A stretch of 12,648 bases of DNA, from contig JBPCTQ010000344.1 in assembly GCA_051011595.1 (NCBI GenBank), positions 1 to 12,648 on the forward strand. Direction: 5' to 3'. Below the pieces are notes generated by a model, which was not told the origin of the DNA, made no database searches, and saw only the letters and a list, made by a program, of their open reading frames with translations. Made by a program: the position numbers and the translations under genes. Shown here piece by piece: positions 5,608-11,971 of the stretch (position 1 is the stretch's first letter; each line of letters opens with the position of its first letter). The DNA is from JAOUEE01 sp051011595 (GTDB lineage: Bacteria; Actinomycetota; Acidimicrobiia; Acidimicrobiales; SHLQ01).

Positions 5608-6833
5608 CGCGGAATGTCACGAAAGGCAACACCTTTGTCGAGCCGGGGCTCCTGAGCGAGCCCGAGCACGTTCTCACCCACGATGTTGCGCTGGACCTGG
5701 TCGGTTCCGCCCCCGATGCGGCTCATCCACTGGCCCAGGAACGAGTAGTTCTGCCAGAAGCCGGCCATGTGGGCATCGTCGCCGATCAATGTCCCCGCAA
5801 CCCCCATGATGGCCATGGTGAGGTCGGCCTCGGCTTCGAGGCGCCGGGTGGCGGCCAGCTTCAACACCGAACTCTCCGGGCCCGGGGCCTCGCCCCGACC
5901 AGCGGCGGTCTGGGCCCGGTACCCCATGAAGCGGATGGTCTCGTGCATGGCGAAGACCTGCATCAACCGGTCCCGCACGACGGGGTCGTCGGCCACGCCG
6001 AAATGCCGGGCCAGTTCGATCAGGTCGTCGATCGATGTCGCCTTGGCCGTGCCGATGCCGGTTCGTTCGTTGGCCAGCGTGGTCAGGATCGGGCCCCAGC
6101 CGCCGTTGATGTCACCCACCACGTTGGCCACCGGTACTCGCACGTCGGTGAGAAAGACCTCGTTGAAGTGGGAAGCACCGGTGATCTGACGGAGGGGCCG
6201 GATCTCGATCCCGGGCGTCGACATGTCGACCAGCAGGTAGGTGATGCCGCGGTGCTTGGGAGCATCGACGTCGGTGCGGACCAACAACATCCCCCACTGA
6301 GCGTGTTGTGCGCTCGAGGTCCACACCTTCTGGCCGTTCACGACGAACTCGTCGCCGTCGCGCAGTGCGGCCGTGCGCAGACCGGCCAGATCCGACCCGG
6401 CCTCGGGTTCGGAGAACAGCTGGCACCAGATGTGGTCGCCGGTGAGCATCGGGTCGAGGTGAAACGCCTTCTGAGCATCGGTTCCCAACGCGATGATGGT
6501 GGGACCGGCCATACCGATGCTTTGGGCGAACATGCCGCCCGGTACCTCGTACCGGGACTCCTCCTCGTGGAACACACGGTTCAGCAGCGGGCTGAGACCG
6601 CGCCCGCCGTATTCCTCGGGCCAGCTCAGGCCGACCCAACCAGCGTCGTATTTGATGCGTTGCCACTTCTGAGCTTCGACGACGTGTTGGCGGTCTTCGT
6701 CGTCGCTCGGCGGGCGAGCCCAATACGACTGCGACCAATCGACCCGGTCGGGTTTGAGTTCGGCGTGGCGGTCGAGGAACTCGCGACACTCCCGGCGGAA
6801 AGCGGCCTCGGCGGGACTGTCGTCGAAGTTCAT
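5604..6833 (-). CDS. Acyl-CoA dehydrogenase (FadE type)
   Basis: This 409-residue FAD enzyme would introduce a 2,3-double bond into an acyl-CoA. The order of regions is that of the family: N-terminal helical domain (to about 130, with WPEEYGGRGLSP at 71-82), middle beta domain with the FAD motif QLFSEPEAGSDLAGLRT (138-154) and NGQKVWTSS (166-174), and C-terminal helical domain with GGGTDQVQRNIVGENVLGL (374-392). The catalytic Glu of medium-chain enzymes is replaced by Gly in GGGTDQ. Glu256 in LANERTG sits where isovaleryl- and long-chain enzymes carry their base, so the protein is probably active. The closest relatives in style are actinobacterial FadE enzymes for steroid or branched substrates, an inference. 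The ATG at 6833 overlaps the upstream dehydrogenase stop (ATGA), showing translational coupling; the longer frame to 6983 lies inside that gene. Confidence 0.93.
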   Translation of the reverse strand: MNFDDSPAEAAFRRECREFLDRHAELKPDRVDWSQSYWARPPSDDEDRQHVVEAQKWQRIKYDAGWVGLSWPEEYGGRGLSPLLNRVFHEEESRYEVPGGMFAQSIGMAGPTIIALGTDAQKAFHLDPMLTGDHIWCQLFSEPEAGSDLAGLRTAALRDGDEFVVNGQKVWTSSAQHAQWGMLLVRTDVDAPKHRGITYLLVDMSTPGIEIRPLRQITGASHFNEVFLTDVRVPVANVVGDINGGWGPILTTLANERTGIGTAKATSIDDLIELARHFGVADDPVVRDRLMQVFAMHETIRFMGYRAQTAAGRGEAPGPESSVLKLAATRRLEAEADLTMAIMGVAGTLIGDDAHMAGFWQNYSFLGQWMSRIGGGTDQVQRNIVGENVLGLAQEPRLDKGVAFRDIPR

Positions 6834-7726
6834 GCTCCGAAGACCGGCGCCGGTTCGGGTGCCCCACCAACCGAACGATGGGCCAGATCGGCAGCCTCGT
6901 CGACGGTCATCATCCGCTCGCCCACCGTCTCCACCGGTCCGTGCTGCCAGCCGTCGCACACGTTGAGCTGCCCACCGGTGCACTCGAAGACGCGCCCGGT
7001 GACATCACAGGCCTCACTCCCCAACCACACCACCAACGGCGACACGTTTTCGGGGGCCTTGTCGTCCCAACCCTCCGGTGCCTCTTCCTCATAGAAGACC
7101 CCGGCGGTCATCCGGGTGCGGGCATCGGGAGCGACGGCGTTGACGGCCACGCCGTAGCGGCCCCACTCGGCCGCTTGTTGGATGGTGAGCAGGGCGATAC
7201 CGGCCTTGGCCGCGGCATAGTTCCCCTGGCCGATGCTGCCCATCAAACCGGCCCCCGAGCTGGTGTTGACGAGTCGAGCCACCACCTCCTCACCCGACTT
7301 GGCCCGATCGCGCCAGTGGGCAATGGCGTGGCGAGCCGGAGCGAAGTGACCCTTCAGATGCACCCGGGTGACGAGATCCCACTCGTCCTCGCTCATGTTC
7401 GCCAGCATCCGATCACGCAGAAAGCCGGCGTTGCAGACCAGCGTGTCGAGCCGCCCGAAGGTCTGGACGGCCTGATCGACCATGGCCGCGGCCTGATCCC
7501 ATTCGGCCACGTCGGCGGCGTTGGCCATGGCGATGCCGCCGGCCGCCTCGATCTCGGCCACCACCTCATCGGCGGCTTCGGATGTTCCTTCCGAGCCATC
7601 ACGTTCGACCCCCAGGTCGTTGACCACGACCTTGGCTCCCTCGGCGGCGAAGGCCAGGGCGTGGGCCCGACCGAGTCCTCGGGCGGCACCGGTGACGATG
7701 ACGACGCGGTCGTCGCAAGCTCCCAT
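6830..7726 (-). CDS. SDR-family 3-hydroxyacyl-CoA dehydrogenase (17beta-HSD4/Hsd4A-like)
   Basis: This is a 298-residue classical short-chain dehydrogenase. The nucleotide site is TGAARGLG (12-19), with Asp37 in VVVNDLG pointing to NAD rather than NADP. NAG is at 99-101. The catalytic set is Ser156/157 (NTSSGAG), Tyr170 and Lys174 (NYAAAKAG). The extended insert ERDGSEGTSEAADEVVAEI and the GSIGQGNYAAAKAG block are typical of the dehydrogenase unit of peroxisomal multifunctional enzyme 2 and of mycobacterial Hsd4A, which oxidise 3-hydroxyacyl-CoA esters including steroid side chains. The roughly 50 C-terminal residues after the Rossmann fold end in an unassigned tail. The ATG at 7726 has AGGAG 9 nt upstream, and the gene starts 22 nt after the preceding thiolase-like gene. 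The exact substrate is not determined by sequence. Confidence 0.92.
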   Translation of the reverse strand: MGACDDRVVIVTGAARGLGRAHALAFAAEGAKVVVNDLGVERDGSEGTSEAADEVVAEIEAAGGIAMANAADVAEWDQAAAMVDQAVQTFGRLDTLVCNAGFLRDRMLANMSEDEWDLVTRVHLKGHFAPARHAIAHWRDRAKSGEEVVARLVNTSSGAGLMGSIGQGNYAAAKAGIALLTIQQAAEWGRYGVAVNAVAPDARTRMTAGVFYEEEAPEGWDDKAPENVSPLVVWLGSEACDVTGRVFECTGGQLNVCDGWQHGPVETVGERMMTVDEAADLAHRSVGGAPEPAPVFGA

Positions 7727-7748
7727 GGTTGTCTGCTCCTCTTGGCGG

Positions 7749-8903
7749 TCAGCCGAGATCGGGTTCGAGGTCGGCGGAGACGATCCACATGGCGTAGTAC
7801 TGGGCTGCGCCTCCGTAGGCATGGCCCAGCGCCAGGCGGGCGCCGTCGACTTGATAGTCGCCGGCCGTGCCGCGTACCTGGTTGGCCGCCTCCAGACACC
7901 GGATCATGCCCGAGGCGCCGATGGGGTTGGACGACAACACACCGCCCGAACAGTTGACGGGAAAATCACCATCGAGGGCGGTCGCTCCCTCGTCGGTCAT
8001 CTTCCAGCCCTCACCCACATCGGCGATCAGATGGCCCTCGAGCCACATCGGCTCGTACCAGCTGAACGGCACGTACAGCTCTGCGCAGTCGATCTGGCGA
8101 CGAGGGTCGGTGATGCCCACCTCGCGGTACAACGCTTCGGCACACTCGACGCCGGCCTGGGGCCGAACCGTGTCGCGCCCGGGAAAGCTGGAGAACTCGG
8201 TGCGTTTGGCGTGCCCGAGAACCCATGCCGGCGGGTGCGGCGACAGGGAGACTCGATCGGCACTGGTGAGCACCATGGCCGCCGCCCCGTCCGATGACGG
8301 GCACGACTCCAAGAAGTGAAGCGGGTCCCACAACATCGGCGACTCCCGCACCTTCTCGATGGAGATGTCGTCGATGTGGAGATGGGCGTGGGGATTACGC
8401 AGCGCGTTCTGGCGATCCTTCACCGCCACCATCCACCCGATGTGATCAGGGGCTTCGGAACGGCGGATGTACTCGCGGATCCACGGTGCGAACGTGCCGC
8501 CCGCCCCCTGACCGCCGGACTTGCCGCCCGAGAGGGCCCAGGTGGCGTTGCCTTCGGACTGCTTTTCGTAGGTGACGGTGAGCACGGTGTCGTAGCGGCC
8601 GCTCTCGACCAGCACGGCCGCCGAGATTGCCGTCGACGCCCCCACCGAGCCGGCGGTGTGGACGCGGTGAATGGGTTTGCCCACTGCCCCCAGGGCGTCG
8701 CACAACGAGAGCTCGGGCATGATCACGCCTTCGAGCGCATCGGGCGCTTTCCCGATGACCACCGCATCGATGTCGGCGAAGGTCAGCTCGGCATCGGCCA
8801 AAGCATCGAGAGCAGCAATGCGGACGAGCCCGTCGAGGCTGACGTCGAGGCGTTTTCGGTAGTCGGTCTGCCCGATTCCGACGACCGCACAGGGACGACC
8901 CAT
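7749..8903 (-). CDS. Thiolase-fold protein B, Ltp/SCPx type, lacking thiolase catalytic residues
   Basis: This 384-residue protein has the thiolase fold throughout: MGRPCAVVGIGQTDYRK start, SSDGAAAMVLTS (203-214), NCSGGVLSSNPIGASG (317-332) and a C-terminal LGHAYGGAAQYYAMWIVS strand. The nucleophilic Cys is absent: the loop reads VHTAGSVGAS, with Gly85 at the Cys position. The catalytic His of GHP is Asn326, and the C-terminal CxG Cys is missing too. It therefore should not act as a thiolase. Actinobacterial Ltp2 is a similar cysteine-free family member and is a retro-aldolase that works with a DUF35 partner, and LYVPFSWYEP (277-285) supplies tyrosines in the region where Ltp2 has catalytic Tyr. 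A ribosome site GGAAGGAG lies 7 nt before the ATG at 8903, which overlaps the upstream stop by one base. Confidence 0.9.
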   Translation of the reverse strand: MGRPCAVVGIGQTDYRKRLDVSLDGLVRIAALDALADAELTFADIDAVVIGKAPDALEGVIMPELSLCDALGAVGKPIHRVHTAGSVGASTAISAAVLVESGRYDTVLTVTYEKQSEGNATWALSGGKSGGQGAGGTFAPWIREYIRRSEAPDHIGWMVAVKDRQNALRNPHAHLHIDDISIEKVRESPMLWDPLHFLESCPSSDGAAAMVLTSADRVSLSPHPPAWVLGHAKRTEFSSFPGRDTVRPQAGVECAEALYREVGITDPRRQIDCAELYVPFSWYEPMWLEGHLIADVGEGWKMTDEGATALDGDFPVNCSGGVLSSNPIGASGMIRCLEAANQVRGTAGDYQVDGARLALGHAYGGAAQYYAMWIVSADLEPDLG

Positions 8904-9970
8904 CAGCTGTCTCCTTCCAGCACACACAGCAGGTTCTGCTGGAGGGCCGCACCGCTGGAGGCGTGGGCCAGGCCACGGCCCGCGGACCCGTCGGCAATCC
9001 GTTGTGCGACCTCGATGACCCGAATCAACCCGGTGGCCATGACCGGGTCGCCACACAGTGGGCCCCCCGATGGATTCACCGCTGTGGTGTCGGCCAACCC
9101 CAGAACCCGCCGCAGGATCGTCTCCTCGTGACTGTGGGTCACATGCAGCTCGGCCACGTCGAGCGCGCCCGCTGCGAGGTCGAGTCGGTCGGCTGCCAGC
9201 CGTACCGACGGAGCGTCGACGAGGTCGCGCAAGCCGGGGTGGTGGGACTCGATGCGGTGATCGATGCCGCGAATCCACACCGGATCGGCGCACAGCTGAC
9301 GGGCTCGCTCGCCGCGAGCGATGAGCACGCCCGCCGCGCCGTCGGCCTTGGGCGACACGTCATGGTGGCGCAACGGTGCGCTCAGGTGGGGCTCGGCCAA
9401 CAATGCGGCGGCATTGGCGTTGGGGTCGCCTCGTAGTGCATTGGGGTTGGTGGCGCCGTCGGCCAGGCTGCGGGCAACCACCGCCGCGAAGTCGGCCTCG
9501 GTGGCCAGGTCGGCTTCGATCAGGGCCCGCGCCTGGATGCCGGCGTAGGAGACCGGGTCGAAGCCGAGCGGCGCCGTGAAGTACGGGTCGCCTTGAAGGG
9601 GAAAGACCTGGCGGGAGTCGGTGGGCGACGACTTCCCCGATCCCAGCACCAGGGCGATGTCGATGTCGCCCAGCTGCAGACGCAACCACGCCTCGAACAG
9701 CGCCCAGGCACCATCCATCTCGACGTGACTCTCATACACCGGCGGCCACGCCCCCACCCCGTCGACGTTGGCCACGAAGGCGAACGGCATACCCGAGAGG
9801 TAGTCGCAGCTGCCGGCGATGGTGAAGTCGACGTCGGAACGCTCCAACCCGGCCTCGGACAGCAGCTGGTTGACAACAGCCATCAACAATGTGGGTTCGG
9901 TGTTGTCGTAGCAGTCATGGGCCGGGGTCTGGGCCACCCCGATGATGGCGATGTCGTCGGGAGCAGCCAT
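8903..9970 (-). CDS. Thiolase-fold protein A, degenerate, partner-type subunit
   Basis: This 355-residue protein has thiolase-fold landmarks: DDIAIIGVAQTPAHDCYD start, SPKADGAAGVLIARG (206-220) and VNPSGGPLCGDPVMATG (298-314). It is more diverged than its neighbour. At the nucleophile position the loop is VEMDGAWA, with Glu84 where Cys is expected. The GHP His is Asp308, and the C-terminal LAHASSGAALQ has no Cys. It also carries THSHEET at 278-284. All thiolase chemistry is thus lost, so it is probably a structural or substrate-binding subunit, or an aldolase with different residues. It lies between the tandem DUF35 gene and thiolase-fold protein B and overlaps each by one base (TGATG), indicating coupled translation and a probable complex. 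No strong ribosome site precedes its ATG, which fits dependence on coupling. Confidence 0.85.
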   Translation of the reverse strand: MAAPDDIAIIGVAQTPAHDCYDNTEPTLLMAVVNQLLSEAGLERSDVDFTIAGSCDYLSGMPFAFVANVDGVGAWPPVYESHVEMDGAWALFEAWLRLQLGDIDIALVLGSGKSSPTDSRQVFPLQGDPYFTAPLGFDPVSYAGIQARALIEADLATEADFAAVVARSLADGATNPNALRGDPNANAAALLAEPHLSAPLRHHDVSPKADGAAGVLIARGERARQLCADPVWIRGIDHRIESHHPGLRDLVDAPSVRLAADRLDLAAGALDVAELHVTHSHEETILRRVLGLADTTAVNPSGGPLCGDPVMATGLIRVIEVAQRIADGSAGRGLAHASSGAALQQNLLCVLEGDS

Positions 9971-10962
9971 CAGAAGTTGTGATCCTTCAAGAGGTCGGCC
10001 GCCACATCGGGTTCACCGGTCGGCTCCCACCGCTCGTACACCGTCTCGGGAATGGCGCCCCATCGATTGCTGACATCACCGAGCTCGCGTTCACCCGGCG
10101 GTCGCCACACACACCGCAGCCGCATACCCACCCGGAACTGGTCGGCGGTGAGATCCCGGATGTCGATACCAGAGACCGGGGAGTCGCTGCCGTCGAGGAG
10201 AATCGAGCAGCGGATGTAGGGCTCGGTCTCCTCCTGCCCGTAGTACTGCACCGGAGTGATCTGGGTGAACGAGGTGACCGTGCCCGTGTCGGACACCTCG
10301 ACATCGTCGGCGTCGGTCATGGGCACCCGGTTGAGCGGGTCGTAGCCACGACTGGGCACGTAGACCTTGCCGTCAGCCGGGCTGCGCTGTCCGAGGAAGC
10401 GTCCGTCGAGCAGCGCACGGTAGTACCGAGCCCGAAAGGGGTGGATCTCCTCACGCATACGCACACCGATGAAGTGCTCGGTGATGGTGACGGCCTCGTC
10501 GCCCGGCACAACCGACTGGTGCTCGGCCCGGGCTTCGGGCACGAAGAACACGTCGGTGACGGCGCCGTGGCGTTCGGGCCGGAACTGCACCTGCACACGC
10601 ATGCCGGTGACCATCTCGTCGATGGAGTCGGCCTCGACGGCGTGCACCATGGGGGTGTCGGCCCCGTCGAGGCGGATCAGAGCGAATGCGAAAGGATCGG
10701 CGCAGGGGTGCTTCTCGGTGGGTTCGCCGACCCAGGTCCACCCCACCACCTCGCCTCCTGGGCCGACCTCGACGAAGTCGGGGGCCAGCTCGGCCCCGGT
10801 GGCCGGGTCGAACTCGAGGGGCGGACACAACACCTGTTCACCACACCTGATCCCGATGAGCGACCCGTCTCGCAGGCCGGTCAGGAAGGGGCCGATGACG
10901 GGACCCGTGGTGCGGGTGTAGGGGTACGCGAGTGTGGAGTCGACGGCGGGGATGTCACCCAT
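9970..10962 (-). CDS. Tandem DUF35 (OB-fold) protein, first gene of the operon
   Basis: This 330-residue protein contains two DUF35-like units, each a short linker plus zinc-ribbon position plus OB fold. Unit 1 covers about residues 22-145: FLTGLRDGSLIGIRCGEQVLCPPLEFDP, then GEVVGWTWVGEP. Unit 2 covers about 172-312: ALLDGRFLGQRSPADGKVYVPSRGYDPL, then GTVTSFTQITPV. DUF35 proteins bind acyl-CoA and pair with thiolase-fold enzymes, for example ChsH2 with Ltp2. The zinc-ribbon cysteines are largely lost: unit 1 keeps Cys40 plus a displaced Cys46 and unit 2 has none. Single-unit DUF35 proteins are usually 130-150 residues, so this is a fusion or duplication. The ATG at 10962 is chosen because it lies just beyond the -10-like box, whereas codons further upstream would overlap it. 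No clear ribosome site exists, so a short or nearly leaderless message is likely. Confidence 0.88.
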   Translation of the reverse strand: MGDIPAVDSTLAYPYTRTTGPVIGPFLTGLRDGSLIGIRCGEQVLCPPLEFDPATGAELAPDFVEVGPGGEVVGWTWVGEPTEKHPCADPFAFALIRLDGADTPMVHAVEADSIDEMVTGMRVQVQFRPERHGAVTDVFFVPEARAEHQSVVPGDEAVTITEHFIGVRMREEIHPFRARYYRALLDGRFLGQRSPADGKVYVPSRGYDPLNRVPMTDADDVEVSDTGTVTSFTQITPVQYYGQEETEPYIRCSILLDGSDSPVSGIDIRDLTADQFRVGMRLRCVWRPPGERELGDVSNRWGAIPETVYERWEPTGEPDVAADLLKDHNF

Positions 10963-10971
10963 TCGCCGAAG

Positions 10972-10985
10972 TAGAACACATTCTA
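10972..10985. promoter_or_regulatory. KstR-like operator overlapping the operon's -10 box
   Basis: TAGAACACATTCTA is a perfect inverted repeat of TAGAA/TTCTA around CACA. It matches the KstR (TetR family) consensus TnnAACnnGTTnnA at 7 of 8 fixed bases, with G to A in the right arm. On the minus strand it begins TAGAAT (10980-10985), a good -10 hexamer, placing transcription start about 10 nt before the DUF35 ATG. A repressor bound here would block RNA polymerase directly. KstR governs steroid catabolism genes in mycobacteria and rhodococci. Confidence 0.5.
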
Positions 10986-11000
10986 TTTTGGCGGGCAAAA
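10986..11000. promoter_or_regulatory. Second dyad adjoining the operon promoter
   Basis: TTTTG-GCGGG-CAAAA is a perfect 5-bp inverted repeat with a 5-nt centre. It abuts the upstream edge of the -10-like hexamer, in the spacer region of the promoter. It could be a second operator. It lies just after the preceding gene's stop on the same strand, but with a long T-run lacking it is a poor terminator. The regulator is unknown. Confidence 0.35.
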
Positions 11001-11028
11001 GGCTCCGCCATATCGGCCCCGGGGAGGG

Positions 11029-11877
11029 TCAGATCGCCGAGCCCACCAGCTGTTCGCCGAGATGGTGCACCACGCTGCACAACACGCGCTGGTCGCCGCC
11101 CTCCCAGATGCGGGTGGAGGGCACGCTGACCGCCACCGATTGTTCTTCGGTGAGCGTCAACTGGGTGCGAAGGTGATCGGCACACAACACCACGGACTCC
11201 GAGCGGAGATCCGACAGATCGGGATACGGCCGCCCGGCGGGCTCCAGCTCGATGATCGCCACGGCCTGAGCGTCGTGGGCACCGGCACAAGGAACCACGG
11301 TGGCGGTGTCGAGCCACAGACCGGCGTCGGCATCGAAACAGGACCCGATGGTGAGGTCGGGCGCGCTGGCGAACAACGCGGACTTGGCCGGGTCGTCGGA
11401 GCCGGACACACCGAAGATCAGCCACAACACGCCGACCACGGCGACCACCGAGACCAAGTAGACGAACCGAAGCCAACGGGGCACGTATCGGTCGAACTGG
11501 TAGCCGCGGGGGAATCGGCGAGCCCACCAGCTGGTGGTCGGGACGTCGGGAAGGTTCTCGCCCGCCTCACGACGGCTCGGCCGATCGGTGGACTCGGACG
11601 TCCGGGGAGTGGGTGATACCGGGCGAACCCAACGTTCGGCTCGGTCGGTTTCGGCCTCGAGGGCCAGCTCGGTTCCGTGGCCGATGGTGCTGGCCGGGTC
11701 GATCTCGCCGCTGGCCACGCCGCGCAGCACGGTCACGCCCACCGGGGTCAGCACAGAGGTCTCGTCGTCCGCCTCGACCTCGAACATTTCGCAGAGGCCG
11801 AGCATCTCGTCGACGCTCAGCCCGAATTCGGTCGCCAGGTCCGACACGGTGATGTCGGTGCTCTCGATGCGTTGCAC
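11029..11877 (-). CDS. Single-pass membrane protein: IF2_N-like N-terminus and septum-formation-like extracellular domain
   Basis: This is a 282-residue protein. Residues 8-55 (DITVSDLATEFGLSVDEMLGLC) resemble the IF2_N helical module or a small HTH. An Arg/Glu/Pro-rich linker follows (about 70-115), then a WARRFPRGYQFDRYVPRW stop-transfer region and one transmembrane helix (about 136-158). The outer domain (172-280) has GSCFDADAG, VVPCAGAHDAQAVAI and a late VLCADHL, the layout of the Septum_form domain, with cysteines at 180, 197, 232 and 267 able to make two disulfides. The likely role is envelope or division related, by domain name only. The start is the GTG at 11877, immediately before the first domain and after a GGGGACGGGG stretch. 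The open frame continues to 12135 but there it is Arg/Ser-rich and overlaps the upstream gene. It ends 66 bp before the DUF35 operon. Confidence 0.8.
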   Translation of the reverse strand: MQRIESTDITVSDLATEFGLSVDEMLGLCEMFEVEADDETSVLTPVGVTVLRGVASGEIDPASTIGHGTELALEAETDRAERWVRPVSPTPRTSESTDRPSRREAGENLPDVPTTSWWARRFPRGYQFDRYVPRWLRFVYLVSVVAVVGVLWLIFGVSGSDDPAKSALFASAPDLTIGSCFDADAGLWLDTATVVPCAGAHDAQAVAIIELEPAGRPYPDLSDLRSESVVLCADHLRTQLTLTEEQSVAVSVPSTRIWEGGDQRVLCSVVHHLGEQLVGSAI

Positions 11878-11927
11878 CCCGTCCCCGTCGGCCGATCGGC
11901 GCCGGAGATGAGGTGATCGAAGCCGGT

Positions 11928-11940
11928 CCTGCGGAGCAGG
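11928..11940. repeat. Short hairpin between two hypothetical genes
   Basis: CCTGC-GGA-GCAGG forms a perfect 5-bp stem with a 3-nt loop in the 94-bp gap after the rightmost gene. There is no T-run on the minus side, so a terminator role is uncertain. Confidence 0.25.
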
Positions 11941-11971
11941 GGGCTCGGCCCAGTGAGCGACGCGCCGGCCG

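Noticed and set aside
5577..7094. Long plus-strand frame of about 500 codons
   Set aside because: It lies antisense to the acyl-CoA dehydrogenase and SDR genes, whose catalytic motifs are intact, and its product has no family resemblance.
6878..7957. Plus-strand frame of about 360 codons
   Set aside because: It is a mirror of the SDR and thiolase-like genes with a His/Gly/Arg-rich composition.
7749..8903. Annotation as acetyl-CoA acetyltransferase
   Set aside because: The fold is thiolase-like but the nucleophilic Cys, the GHP His and the C-terminal Cys are all absent, so thiolase activity is not supported.
9979..10974. Plus-strand frame of about 330 codons
   Set aside because: It is entirely antisense to the tandem DUF35 gene, with no independent evidence of coding.
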